Part shown: one piece after another, positions 47,901-59,779 of the stretch
How the letters are laid out: every line of letters begins with the position of its first letter
Numbering within the stretch: the first letter of the stretch is position 1
Origin: Antedon mediterranea
Lineage: Eukaryota > Echinodermata > Crinoidea > Comatulida > Antedonidae
NCBI RefSeq assembly: GCF_964355755.1
Contig: NC_092677.1
Location: 24,460,101-24,524,100 of the forward strand
Direction: 5' to 3'
Length of the DNA: 64,000 nt
Notes under the pieces: generated by a model
Told to the model about the DNA's origin: nothing
The model's database searches: none
The model's input: only the letters and a program-made list of their open reading frames with translations
Position numbers and translations under genes: made by a program

Positions 47901-48720
47901 AAAATGTTAATGTTACTTCAAATTATACAACTGTCAAACAATTCTATTCCACTTTTACCGATGTAGCATATAAAGCGTGCATACCAAAAGCGCAAGATAA
48001 ATGGGAAAACCAACTTCAAAATTGTTTTATTGACTGGAATCTATGTTGGAAAAACAAAGTTAAGAGTATGTTGCACATAAAAAGAGTGGCTTTCTTTAAT
48101 TTTAAGTTGCTACATAAAATTTTACCAACTAGGTGTAAGCTAAAATTATGGAATTTGTCAAACAGTAATTATTGTGAATATTGTAATGAGGAGGTTGAAA
48201 ATGAAAAGCATATGTTATTTACATGCAAAGAAGTAAAACATTGCTGGGTAAAATGTTGCGCTATGCTGAAAACATGTTTTGCATTTACTCAGGAAGTTAC
48301 ATGGGAGAAAATTTTACTTGGAAAATATGATGTCAAAATTAATGAAATATTTTCCATTTTAACTTTCTGTGTTTATAAAAATAAAGTCAAACACAGACTA
48401 GGACTTGTTAAAAAATGTCCATGGTTAATGTTCACTGCGGAGTTAGAAGATATAATCAATTGTGAGTTTTTAATAAATAAAGAAAAGGCAAAAAAAATGT
48501 GGTCAGATATGGACCGTAACAATTTAGCAAGGTATACAATTAAGGTTTATAAAATTGATATTTAGGTAAAGTAAAATATAACTTTTTTATTATATTGTAT
48601 TGTATCATTACATTACTCATGTGCTCAATGTACTCATTGTAAACGAACATTTTATTGATGAAGAAATAAAAGTGGGTCGATCCTACATAAGACAAAAAAA
48701 GTATAAATTTGTAGATAAAA
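44930..48720 (+). mobile_element. Tx1/L1-like non-LTR retrotransposon, 5' truncated
   Basis: Starts inside the EEP endonuclease (RGVSILFKNGLD, NVYAPN, MGGDMNCVL, RRLDYWLIS, LSDHQAI at 44960-45465). The frame ends at TAG 45511-45513, where the family has Trp, then a frameshift lies near 45700. It resumes as QIRARVE-TGA-TEKGERNTKFFLGLEKN (the TGA at 45854-45856 again replaces Trp) and runs into the long RT frame. The 3' end at about 48663-48700 is GAAATAAAAGTGGG plus an A-rich tail. It was inserted next to the minus-strand fragment ending near 44930. Confidence 0.85.
45857..48565 (+). CDS. Reverse transcriptase and C-terminal domain of the Tx1/L1-like element
   Basis: About 900 codons open after the TGA at 45854. 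Conserved blocks: NKSPGTDGLTVKFY (46155), LYKKGEREKLHNWRPITLLN (46309), KGYIKGRFSGESI, FIDFEKAFDSVG (46544), GIRQGCPHSALLF (46720), QLADDTVIF (46862; the catalytic box is L-A-D-D), MSGLMLNKSKT and IKFLGIYIGYD. The C-terminal part has a CX2CX8HX4C finger (CEYC ... HMLFTC) near residue 725 of the RT frame, as in L1-type ORF2. The frame is intact but cut off from its endonuclease, so the element cannot make a normal ORF2 product. Codon use is AT-rich like the surroundings. Confidence 0.88.
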   Translation, partial: TEKGERNTKFFLGLEKNKAKKKHITSVLKPNGKITTNTQEILNEQVRFFKELYKETPSNQENVNSYFGSTKINALSFEEKQKCEGMLTNYECKMALLNMKLNKSPGTDGLTVKFYCTFWDSLGNLLCDSVNFSFLNKKLTSLQRKGIISLLYKKGEREKLHNWRPITLLNIDYNIIAQVLANWLHSVISSIINNDQKGYIKGRFSGESIRLIEDLLNYSDVHKQEGALIFIDFEKAFDSVGRYFMFKTLEKFGFGIQFIQWVKVMYNDTESYIVNNGWMSEGVLMNRGIRQGCPHSALLFILVVEVMATNIRNNHLCKGIKLPSVTNENVNVKIAQLADDTVIFAKNEKAIQQSYFNEIDCFCEMSGLMLNKSKTRGMWIGGDKEKISNYCNITFNQEPIKFLGIYIGYDKDICNTKNWYEKIENLKKILKTWEKRKISFFGKITVIKTLALSKLIYNACVTDLPKSIIPEINKILYNFLWSGNKEKIKRNTLIQNIENGGIKMIDFNSMIEFLKLGGVKRLLSPDPGKWKCIPLYNLYPIDYTLSMTEANFEKHNALKYVNTFYINMLKACIRFNNIYTKKPQCICEIKTQRLWENIYVMDNKKSLFCKSWVNLGIKTVGDIMVKSRFKHINEITLLLLKRRENAFLKYMALIDAIPRNWKVIVVETPYCYIHKEVDTIDKNVNVTSNYTTVKQFYSTFTDVAYKACIPKAQDKWENQLQNCFIDWNLCWKNKVKSMLHIKRVAFFNFKLLHKILPTRCKLKLWNLSNSNYCEYCNEEVENEKHMLFTCKEVKHCWVKCCAMLKTCFAFTQEVTWEKILLGKYDVKINEIFSILTFCVYKNKVKHRLGLVKKCPWLMFTAELEDIINCEFLINKEKAKKMWSDMDRNNLARYTIKVYKIDI

Positions 48721-48845
48721 ATAATACAGATTTACTGTGCATAAAACCACGTCATGTTTGCGAATGTGGCTATGAAGTCCATTGCGGAACGGTGAGTACT
48801 TTGTTTTATGTATTACTCCTTCCAGTGATACATTTTTTAAAGTGA
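48720..48845 (+). repeat. Short non-coding repeat shared with 32.5 kb
   Basis: Just past the LINE tail, AAACCACGTCATGTTTGCGA followed by ATGTGG matches AAACCACGTCATGTTTGCGA followed by AATGCATTGTGGG at 32517-32550, and more loosely CAAGTTTGCGAGATGCATCG at about 30633. This looks like an old interspersed repeat that the LINE landed beside. An open frame of 81 codons crosses it, but nothing in it resembles a known protein. Confidence 0.4.
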
Positions 48846-49347
48846 TTAATATGGTGTAATATAATAAAAAAAAATTAAAATTATTATTAATTCATTCGTT
48901 ATGTTATGTTAGATGTTCAAACCTTACATATTGCATAGTGTTTCATTATTTTTATTAATATTGTTCTATTTTATAGGGCACCACTATTTTTAAAAGCGGC
49001 TTTTTTTTTTTGCCCTTTTCCTTTTCAAGATTTGCATTTACACTGTTACTTAAGTAAATAGCAATCAATCAATTAAACACATTTTAAAAGTATTACCAAA
49101 CCAATTCATACATATTTAATGTAGTTATTTTTGGATGAAGATCCAATGGGAAAAGCGCTTCCCTATATCGATGAAGATTTTTTTTTTACTTTATTTAACT
49201 TGTTAAAACAATTTTAATCTTTTTTTTTATGATATACTGTATAAAAATAATGTGGACTGGACGACAGTCGAATTAGTTCTGATTAAAGATTAACCAATGG
49301 GCTGATAATGTTGTATTGGGTATGAAAGTAAAATATAGATAACTAGA

Positions 49348-49405
49348 AAGAGTTAACTTGGGAGGGCCAGTGTAGCAGTATTCTTACCTATTAGTACTCT
49401 TAGAT
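49348..49405. repeat. 58-bp direct repeat, left copy
   Basis: Perfect match to 49935-49992, starting AAGAGTTAACTTGGGAGGGC and ending TACTCTTAGAT. Flanks differ on both sides. Confidence 0.9.
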
Positions 49406-49934
49406 ATTTTATTAGGCCGTGATTCGTAACAATTTCTTTGATTTTTCAATGTTTTTCTCATTTTCCTATTATTTACTTTATCCAATTCCATTTTAATATA
49501 AGATGTTCTTTATAATGTGATAACTTTTTTTATATGTGCAATATTTTGTAAAATTTTACACAATTTAGCCTTTGGCTACAATGTAAATTTTAGCTTTATT
49601 GAATAAAAAACCTTGAATGAATCACATTGTTTTTGTCACATAAAGTTTGATATTGTAGACAAAGCTTAGGAAATCACATCCTGTTCTGAGTACAGGTATA
49701 TGAGAACTTTTTAAGCGTATATTTGACAGATTTAATCCAATTGTTAAAAGTTCTCCCATACTCTGAAAAGAAGAATTTGTTTACTCTGAAGTCTGGCTTT
49801 CAGTAGTCGACATAAGACCAGTTTTGTTAGAACTCGATGTCATAAGAAATTTAGAGTTTTCATAAGAAATTTAGATTTTTTATAAGATGAATTGACAAGA
49901 AACTTGTTGAAATTAAATTTCTTGTTAAATCAGC
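49406..49934 (+). mobile_element. Segment between 58-bp direct repeats, with a LINE-like 3' tail
   Basis: The first 215 bases end in TTTAGCCTTTGGCTACAATG, TAAATTTTAGCTTTATTGAA and TAAAAAACCTTGAATGAATC, resembling the 3' end of a non-LTR element. The remainder (about 49620-49934) is AT-rich and unrecognised, with a small ATTTAGA repeat near 49850. Flanked by the perfect 58-bp repeats. Confidence 0.45.
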
Positions 49935-49992
49935 AAGAGTTAACTTGGGAGGGCCAGTGTAGCAGTATTCTTACCTATTAGTACTCTTAGAT
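49935..49992. repeat. 58-bp direct repeat, right copy
   Basis: Perfect duplicate of 49348-49405. From here to the BPI-like gene at 50660 I see no other feature. Confidence 0.9.
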
Positions 49993-50659
49993 CCCCCTTT
50001 TTCCTCTTTCTTGACTTTCTTTGTTGTTATAAATCGCAGAGGTACAGTAAACGACCTGTTTTCTGAGTTTGTGTAAAATAACTATAAAAATAATTAATCG
50101 ATAATTCAATCAATAATTATGGTTATTTAATAAATGTGACCTAAAAGGTGACATAAGCCAACGGTGGTGGAGTTTGGGAAAACAGGTGTTGTGTCACTGT
50201 AGGTGCTAGCCCTATTGTCCAAAGTAGGATTGTGGTATGTGAATTTGTTCAAAACAGAGTTTTGCGTGAGAAGTGACAATAACTAGTCAAAACATCAGCA
50301 AATTCATCCAGCGTGTGAATGCTACAATTCCTTGAAAGCCATATGCATGATTAAATAAATCAATATACTGATGCACTGTACTGTGTTGCTTTTGTGAATT
50401 TCAAAAGCTTCTCTGGTGCAGAGGCATCTTTGGGATAACAAAGTGGCAATCAAAACAAAAAGGGGTGCAAATTTTCTGTGAATTCAATTATTGTCTATTT
50501 TCTATCCTAATTCATTCATGTATGCAAAACAAACATCTCCTTATTCAGGCACCATATAAAAACCGAGTTGATCTGCACAATCACACAGAACAACTTTGGG
50601 GTAGACCAGTCAACATTATTCTCATTGATCCTTGGTTCAAGAAATAAACTCTGGTGGAA

Positions 50660-53600
50660 ATGGATCGCCTGTGGATGGTTGGAGTACTCGCTGTGGTGTT
50701 TAGCAGCATAGTGATGGTAGAAAGTACAAATCCTGGTCTAAAGATAAAAGTAACTAAAAATGGACTAAAATATGGTAAGGTGTGGTTTATTTATTTTAAA
50801 GTAATGAGGTCTAAACATAATCATGAGTAGCGGATACATAATCTATTTTTGCTACTGTGTGTATTTCTACATCGCTGAATGTACGTACGGTACGCAAATA
50901 ATTTACTTGTTAATTTTTTTTTTTTTTTCCATTTTCATAAACAATTTATTAAGTCAGACTTTTAATAGTTTTTTTAGCTGATATTCGATATATTAAAAGT
51001 ACTCGGTGCTAGGTGATCATTTAGAATAAAATTATCACCTATTGTTATTGTATGAAATCTTTATTATTGTTTTTCTTATTTATTTGATTCTGTACAGATT
51101 TTGTGTGTCAATTATCTCAAAAAGTTAAATGTCAATAATCACAACAATTTCAAAATATATTTAGTTAGTTTTTCAACCTGATCACTCATCCGTGACGTCA
51201 TTTATACGCCATTTTGTGAAATCACATTATCAATAATATCTCCATAATTCATTATCACATATTAGTGAAATTCACTACACGTAAACTTCAGGTGAAGGGT
51301 AAAAATATTAGCAAATAAAAACGCACGCGCAGGTAAGGTCACGCGCGTGAAATCGCGCGTTAAAAATTTAAAAAGCTCAAAATTAAGTTTTGATCAATTT
51401 AGAGCATGAATTAGGCCATTTGCGTGTTTCAAAAAATTACTGCTCAAAAAAAAATTTGTGCGCGCGCGATACTTAAAAGGCGTAAAAAATACCATTTTCA
51501 GTCAGTTTCGACTTAAAATAACTATAACTAAATAGCTATACGAGCAGGTTAATGACAAAATGCGCAAATTAATTGCATCAAAGTGCTGAAAATGGTGAAA
51601 AATAAGGCATTTTTAAAATGAAAATAATTCTTTAAAATGCAAGATGACCCCCAATTTTTTTTTAACTTATTCTGGAAGTCATTGAGTTGTAGATATGAAT
51701 TCATGTACACATTTTACATACGTATCTTTCGTCACATTCGTCATATTTTTATCACATTCAATAGAACGCATCTCTGTTATTTTGTGCCAAATTTCGCTCA
51801 AATTTTAGTATGTGATTGCTCAATTAATTTTCTTTCTCATGACTTGCCACTATTTTTTTTTGATGACTTCATCACGCGTAAAAACTTGAATAACGTAGGT
51901 CGTTTAATTTCACCTTCGCCGTAAATTTGAATATCTTACAGCTCTTCGGAATTCAAGGTTACCTTGATGATTATAATTTATTATGAAAGCTGATGAAATG
52001 TAGATATGAATTCATATCAAAAACAAGCCTATCGGATGTTGTGACGTTAACATATGGCCAGTTGAAGTTAAAAAGTAGTTTTTTTTTACAAATTTCAAAG
52101 AGCGCACACAGCGCTTCTCCTACGTGCTAAATTCTCTTCCAATTCTTATATTTATTTGCTCAATTAATTATCTTTCGAAATTGTCATCTTCGAGTTTATT
52201 TTGATAATTCCATCATACCAAAAAATTAGAACATGATGTGTGTCCCGTAATTTCGCCTATGTTACACTGTATATAGATATACATTATATACTGTACATAT
52301 TGTGTATGGCATATAATAGGCACAACTCAGCACTATAAGCGTATAATAGGATGGCATACATCAACATTTTCTGATCGTATGTTAACGTACGTGCATGTAA
52401 AAAAAAAATATTTCAGTAAAATGATGAAAATGATCACCTATAATTCGTCAAAGTGACGAATTAAATTCTATAGTTTTATTATTTGTTTGTGTATAGTGTC
52501 GTTTAAAAAACACACATGCTTTAATCTTTGCAACTGTTAAAATATACAGTAGGTTAGCATCTGTTAATAAAATTCTATGACCATAACTTCAAAGCCAACC
52601 TTTTTCACTAATAAAACTTTACAAAAGTATGCTTCATGTCAAGGGTCAATTTTCTGTAACATACAAGTCACATAATGCAGATCTACTATTATGAATTTCA
52701 AGTTTGAATTGTTATTAAAATACCATATCTTTAACTTTTAGTTAGCGAAATTGGAGTAGAATTACTGAATAAGACCCTCACTGATATCCAGATTCCAGGT
52801 ACTTCTGGCAGTGTGCATTTTGATAACATAGGTGGTATGAATTACAACATAAAGTAAGTATGTACAGGTACACAATTGTAGTGTTGTACTAGCATAGAAA
52901 AACATTTTTCTGTTTAAAAAAAAACTTGAATTTAAATAAAAAGTATAAATTACTATAACCTGAAAGTTGACTTAACAATACCACCATTGCTGGCACATGT
53001 AACAGTATTTGTGACTTTATAGTTTGAAGATAACCAATTTTGATCTGCCAGGCGCTACCATCAGTACTGTATCAGACACTGGATTGAAGGCTAGCATTTC
53101 TAATGTTAAAATTGGAGTTCATGCAGACTGGAGTTTGAATCAGCATTTTGGTTTGTAAGTAATGGTATATATGGCATTGAGAATTATTGTTTGTTGTTGG
53201 CACGGTGATTTACTATGCCCATTGAGAAGGTAACATTATCTCTCTTTATTTCTATCATTCTATTTCTTAGAATTCATATCCGTGATGGCGGTTCTGATAA
53301 CGTGACAGCCTCATTCAATTTAACACTATCTCTTGTTATTAAAGTTGGTAAGAACCTTTATGAACAGAATTGATAGTTAAAGTGATAGTGAGGATAATGA
53401 TGTTGGTATGATGATGATGATGACAATTATCTGTTGATAATGATGAAAATTATCCGATGATGATGATCCAGATGGTCTAGGCTGCCTCAGTGTCCTTCTT
53501 TCATATCATAAGCTGTGCTTTGGAAATTCATTTTTTTTATGGTTACGATATAAAAGGGACCGACAATGGTATGCATGACATCAACAATAATAATAGGAAG

Positions 53601-56600
53601 TTTTCACTTTGCAACAGCCAACAACCTAGGAACCAGCTAGATGTTAAACGATGTGTCAATGGTATTCACCTGGACCTAGAAACCACAAAACTTTGTTGAG
53701 GTGGAGGGTGCACAATGAATTGACATGACTTTATGATTTAATTACTACCATGTGTCATGTTTTTAGGCAACAAGGGAGGTCAATTTGCAATTTCTACTTC
53801 TGGAAGTCAATGTGTGTACAACCTTGAGTCATTAGATGTAGATGTAAACAGGGAATTTGTGTGAGTATAACCATGATGAACTAGATATCAAATTTGAAAA
53901 CGTAATTGATTGGGAGTGCCTTTCTGAGCAAGGTACAGTATACCAACTGGCGGCGGAACATGAGGGAAGAACTTATAGACACTATGCAGTAGTTGTATTT
54001 AACGAGCAACAAAAGAATAACGCCAAATAGACAGTGAAAAAAAAAAGATTTAACATGAATTTTGTGTTATTATTAAGTTAATATAGATTTCGAATGAACT
54101 TAAAAGTTTAAAACATTAATAATTAGATTAAAATATTATTATTTATTTTCAGTTCATCACACACGTTTTTTGAAGGTCCTACTTTTGTTGATGAAATTCA
54201 AAAGTACTATACTAAGCAGGTATAGTCAATAACTATTAATTTAAAAATTTTAGTACATACTACTGTATAACTAGGGATGACCATACCACAACAATTAATT
54301 AAATGTACAAAATTATTTTTATTAATTGGTTTTAGGTGTGTGATCAAATCATTAATGCAGTGAATGGACCTCTAGCTGAACGAGTTGCAGATATAAAATG
54401 TAAATTATATTTCTAAAAATGTCATATTAAGTACAGCAAATACCCCACACCATACTTTAATCAACAAATTTGATTGGAAAAATAGCTCAACATGTATCCA
54501 TGTAATAACCAGTCTAGCCTATGAACCTATAATTTCTTTTTTTAAATCTTTTCTTTTATCTTTCTATTTCAGTGGTACACACACGTAACATTCCTGTGCA
54601 TGGTTCTGTAGATTATTCTCTTGTGTCAGCTCCTGAGTTTTCCGAAGGAGGTTTCCAAAGTTTCCATATGGTAAAAATGAAATTACTTATTTATATAACA
54701 TGCTTCTCTGTGAAATAAATATAATTTCTTTACATCACAGATAAACATAAGGCGTAGGCCGGTTGCTGCGAAAATTGTAAATGAACCAGCCCACTATATG
54801 GTTGGGGCTGAGTTAAGAAAATGTTGAAAGATACAGCTGCTAGATGCCCGGAAATTGCACTTATACATTGATATATGAAACAATATTATAAGTATACAGG
54901 ACCAGACCACCATTGTTAGAAAATTTGGAAAAATAGAGTTGCTAGGTCCCCGGAAATTGGACATACACTTTGAAAATGTCAGGACCTTTTTGCCTTTTGG
55001 CTACGACCATGAATTGAACATAATTAATATTTAATTTATTCCTTATATTATTTTTAGGGAAACTGTGAAAGATGGGCTATACAACCACCTCCAGCTTTTC
55101 CAGCCCACACTGAAACATCTCGAATGCTGTATCTTTGGCTAGGAAAGGGTACCTTAGAGTTAGCAGTGTTTGGTTCTTACAAAGAACAAGTTCAGGAATA
55201 CAACATGACTAATGACGTGGTAATGCTGACATTTATGTACTAAACAACAACGATATTGAATGCTTTAAAAGAAGGTTTGATGTGATATTTAAGTAGTTGC
55301 TCAATAATTTAACCCCAAACACAATCTGCTTGTATCATTTGGGCAAAATATATTGATGATTCGCAGTAGGCAGATAGATCAGTCTATTGTACGAAATGTT
55401 TTTTTAAAAATCTTATGCTATTTTTTCATATATGCCAACTCCCCGTATTTTAGACACATCTCCCGGCCTAACATCGTGCTTCTGGTTTCACACATTTTCT
55501 TCCAGATTATAAAGATAACTGAATTGTTATGTATATGTGTTGTTTTCCGCATTAAATATTATTATACAATTATTATAATGAATTTTATGAGTGTAATGGT
55601 ACAAATAATGGCATGAGGTGAATGATAAAAGGTTATATATCAACGAAGCAAAGCCAAGTTGATATTTAACCTTTTATCATTCACCAAATACCATTATTTG
55701 TACCATTACACGAATATAAATAATTCATTAGTTGTTTTATCTAACATCTAAATAGATTCCTGTCATTTGAATCAAATAAAAGGTAGCCCTAACCAAATGC
55801 CTACATTGATTCACATTGATTAAAACAGTAACATTTGGTTTTTAATAATATTGTAATGTATTAAATGTTATATGTATATGTTTCATGGTTTTTCACAAGC
55901 GCCTTGCACTTTAGTGGATATGTGCGTTGTAAATCTTATTATTATTATATGAATTTTACTTTAGTGTTAATTACCGGTATGTCAAACGATCAAACAATCC
56001 TAGGCCTAGCAAGGCTAAAAACGCCTAGGCTAGGCCTAGCCTAATACTAACAGGCCTAGGCTAGGCCTAGCTAGTACTAGGTTGGCTGAAAGGCAAAACT
56101 TCAACAGGCAATGGAACTCATCTAGGCTAATTATGTTTATTCCAACGATTCCACATCCTGTAGAGATATTCCCATTAATTAATCAAAATCCTACAAACCA
56201 TCTAAGCTAATTTAAATGTATTTTTGATCTAAATTAGTACAGTAAATATATCTCTCCAGAAATGTACTACTACCATCGCCAAAAACCAGTCATAATAATC
56301 AAATCGCGGCAAAAGTACAAAATAGGTGGCGCTGTTGTATTTCAAAAGCAATACAGTATTATTATAAAACAAAATATTTTCCAAACGCGAAAAGATTTTT
56401 TTTTCATACACAAAAAAAAGTACTACTGTATTAAACGATCATTTAATAATACGTACTATTGCACGCCATGTGATCCACATTCGTCCAATCAAATGACAGG
56501 AATTTATTTAGGTGTTACTGTTTTAAAACTAAATAGCTCACATCCAAGTGAATTTACGATTTCCTTTTTAAACCAATATTCATAGGTTCTGTCTGGATTA

Positions 56601-59600
56601 AATTCTTCAATGTATTTGTTCAGAAAGCTCTTGCCACAGGTTGGTGTTATAGTGTTTTCGAGGTACTGTACTGTACTTTTATAAAAAATATAATACAAAA
56701 AAAATTACTTTTCTCCTTGATTTTTTTTTTTTGTAATTTTAATGATACTTTCAGAGTAATCTATATCCAATATCTAATATAAATATCTATATCTTCATCT
56801 TTTTCAGAGTTCTGCCAGACATTATGCGAGTGTCATATTTTTCAAAGTATTAAATCCTCCCACATTTACGTTAACTGCTGGAAGTCTGGAGAGTAGATTT
56901 TATGGACATTTCAGTTTTTTTGCTCCCTCCCATTTAAGTTTTGCTGTGGTATGTTTATTTTGATTACTGTATTCTTGTTCTACAGTGGTTCTACTGTTTA
57001 TAAAATTCTAGATTTGAAATTCTTAATAGAATATCTATTAACTTATGCCTTAATATAATGCCAAGAACCAGTAAGGTCTGTTATGTTTACATTACTTGGA
57101 TCTAGAAAAGAATATTGTCATGCAAATAATTTTGAATTTCTCCTATTACAATATAGTGTAAACTACAGTACTGTACTGTAGATCTACAGTACTTTAAACT
57201 ATAATTTTGAATTTCTACTTTAGGTTATGGATCTATCAGTTAATGTGAAAAAGAAAAGGGCAACCACTTTAACGTACAACTTAACACTTGTTAAGTAAGT
57301 ACAATAACTGTGTCTATTTAGTCTATTTACTGTAGTGTAAATATGTCATAATTAACTAATTAATTAAAAGCAACTCATGTATCTTTCAATCCTATTAATA
57401 GCAGTTGTCTTCTTTGACTGTAAATCTCTGAAATTTTCTTTTCTCTAGCTCTGTTGTAAATTTGATCAGTTTAGTGTAACAAAAAAAAACTTTCTTTAAA
57501 TACTAGTTACAAAGATATAAAATATTTTTACAAACTTTTCGTGATGTTTACACTGGTTTTAGGTACTGTTGTAAAGGGTATATTTCCTTTATTGCAATAT
57601 TGTAACTTGTACAGTAATAGCACGTATTACAGAGCATACAAATTAGCATAGATACACTGTATATATACTACTGTATATTTTTAAGTGAGTTATACAATTT
57701 ACCTATAATAGTGGAATACTAATTTTCTATTGATGTATGTTGATATAGTTACAAGTTAAATGATTTCATCTCTCCGAAACCAAATGTAAGTCAATATTAA
57801 TTGAATACTAACCACTACAACGCCAGTAATTTAATACCATTTCTAATACAATCCCTCACAGTTTCATTCTCAATTACTCCCCCAAACCCCCTCCCTGGTT
57901 CAAATGTTGTTTAAAACCTTCTCTCAATTCTGGTTAAATTTCATATCCAACTATCCCATCCATAGTAACCCTCAACCATTGCACCAAGGGATTTTTTGAA
58001 ATATAGAAAACCTTTCAATATCAAATGTAATGACAAAAAGAGAAATCGACGTTTCGGTACCATCATAGAACCATTTTCAAGATCAAGTGAATACAAAACA
58101 ATAATAATTATGTGCACTAAGCAGGGAGTTGCAACTCCCTGCACTAAGCACCAAAGTTGGTGACAGGAAATGCTACTGAGGGCTAATTAAGTAATTAGCT
58201 CCTCCTATTGAGTTAGATCAACAATTTAGCTTTGATGGAATCCGATTGTTTATTGAGTGTTTATTGAGTGTAGACTCAATTCCATCAAAGCTAAATTGTT
58301 TATCTAACTCAAAAGGAGGAGCTAATTACTTAATTAGCCCTCAGTAGCATTTCCTGTCACCAACTTTGGTGATTAGTGCACATAATTATTATTGTTTTGT
58401 ATTCACTTGATCTTGAAAATGGTTCTATGATGGTACCGAAACGTCGATCTCTCTTTTTGTCATTAAATTTTATATTGAAATTATATATTAAACATCTTTT
58501 AATTCATAGAAAACCTTTGCAATATAATTACAGTCAATTTGATACCCCATGCAATAACAAAGAAACATCTTAAGTGGAAAAAGTAGTGGGGCATTTAGAC
58601 ACCATTTTGGCCACTAAAGATGGCAGATAATATTCAAATTTAAGGTAAACATTCCCAGTATAAAATTGTGGTCATTTTGATTACCCCATGTGTAAATGGA
58701 TACATGCAGTAGGAAGTTTTAGTTCATTCACTTTTCAAAAGCATTAATGTTTTCATTCAGAGTTTCATACTGTACTGTAACATAAGGTTGTGCAAATATT
58801 TTTCAGTTTTACGTACAGTAATCAATATTATTATTTCACAGCAAGAAGACATTGATAATGTATATGAGCCGATAAAAGTACTTTTTGGCATACTTAAGTC
58901 AAAACTGGATAGTGAGTTTCGTATTTTCATTAAATTCTTATTTAAATTAATGCTATAATAAATGCATGGTTCTCAAAAACTTTGTTTTAAGTATTAAATC
59001 AAACAATCCAATGCTTTCATCAATGTCGAAGAGTAGACCATTGAAAAAATTACACTCATATTTTGATACTAAAGTGAATTGGGACACAATGTGATAACTG
59101 AAAGTAAACAAAACTAACTAATCTGCAGTAATGGCAGGAATACAGTTACTTACACTGATAAGTGAAATAAATTAATTAAAATAATTATAAATATTATAAT
59201 AGTTGTCAGATTAAATGAGAATGCATTCTAATTAAAAGGACTGTTGTTTTTTTTTTCTAGAAAAAATGGCAGAGGGCTTTGAAAAACTGGCACAGAGCCT
59301 TTTATGTGTTGATGGAGTTGAGCTGGTGAAACCAGAAATCACTATTGAAAAGGTGAGTAGAATAGAATTGTTTGCAGTGAATTTGATATACATTGTTATG
59401 ATTGTAAAATTCACGGATGTGTTTGGAATTGTTTATAGAGATGAAGAGTTTGAAATGGCTACCAGGCATTGATTTTTTTATACTATGCATCACAGTTTGC
59501 AGTGACATTAATATAAATTTGGTTCTGAAATGTTACAAAGAAAGTGTACTGGCTGTCATCTACTGTACTAGGGATGATTTTTTTTTACTATTTACTTCAT

Positions 59601-59779
59601 AATATTATTTGTTGTCATTTAAAATTAAATTATTTATTGATTATTATTCTGTTTTTAAGGATTATATCCTAGTTGGTACAGACATCAAATACAAAGTGCC
59701 TCTTGGAAATGAACCTGTCAAGAAAAGTTCTAAAGAAAAAAAGAAAAAAACAAACAATAACCAGAAAGATGAACTTTAA
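50660..59779 (+). CDS. BPI/LBP-family lipid-binding protein with C-terminal KDEL
   Basis: Complete gene, 15 exons: 50660-50774, 52742-52853, 53023-53154, 53271-53347, 53767-53860, 54153-54219, 54336-54399, 54573-54670, 55058-55219, 56808-56948, 57224-57294, 57749-57785, 58842-58911, 59261-59352 and 59660-59779. They add to 1452 nt, 483 residues, the usual length for bactericidal/permeability-increasing and LPS-binding proteins. A signal peptide (MDRLWMVGVLAVVFSSIVMV) precedes NPGLKIKVTKNGLKY, the family's N-terminal signature. Cys161 and Cys201 are 40 residues apart, as in the conserved BPI disulfide. The family binds LPS or other lipids in a two-barrel fold, normally secreted or in granules. 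Here the protein ends in a Lys-rich linker and QKDEL, an ER-lumen retrieval signal. All splice sites are canonical and all phases agree. Family assignment is strong; location in the ER is inferred. Confidence 0.9.
55591..55711. repeat. Inverted repeat in intron 9 of the BPI-like gene
   Basis: Arms of about 54 bp (55591-55644 and 55658-55711), starting GTGTAATGGTACAAATAATG on the left, around a 13-base loop. Probably a small foldback element. The rest of this 1.6-kb intron has a SINE-like piece near 55900 (AAGCGCCTTGCAC ... TTATTATTATT) and a palindromic AGGCCTAGGCTAGGCCTAG cluster near 56030. Confidence 0.75.
58005..58517. repeat. Large inverted repeat (arms about 230 bp) in intron 12 of the BPI-like gene
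   Basis: Left arm about 58020-58235, right arm about 58278-58490, separated by a spacer with a doubled TTTATTGAGTG. Both arms carry GGTACCGAAACGTCGAT-type sequence (58056-58065 on the minus strand, 58433-58449 on the plus strand). The left arm alone has an extra 27 or so bases centred on a perfect 22-bp palindrome (58120-58141). This is a foldback element or a pair of opposed insertions. Confidence 0.85.

Noticed and set aside
58376-58573. Open frames on both arms of the 58-kb inverted repeat sharing LYSLDLENGSMMVPKRR
   Set aside because: Shared only because the arms are inverted copies. Too short and flanked by stops; best seen as part of the foldback element.
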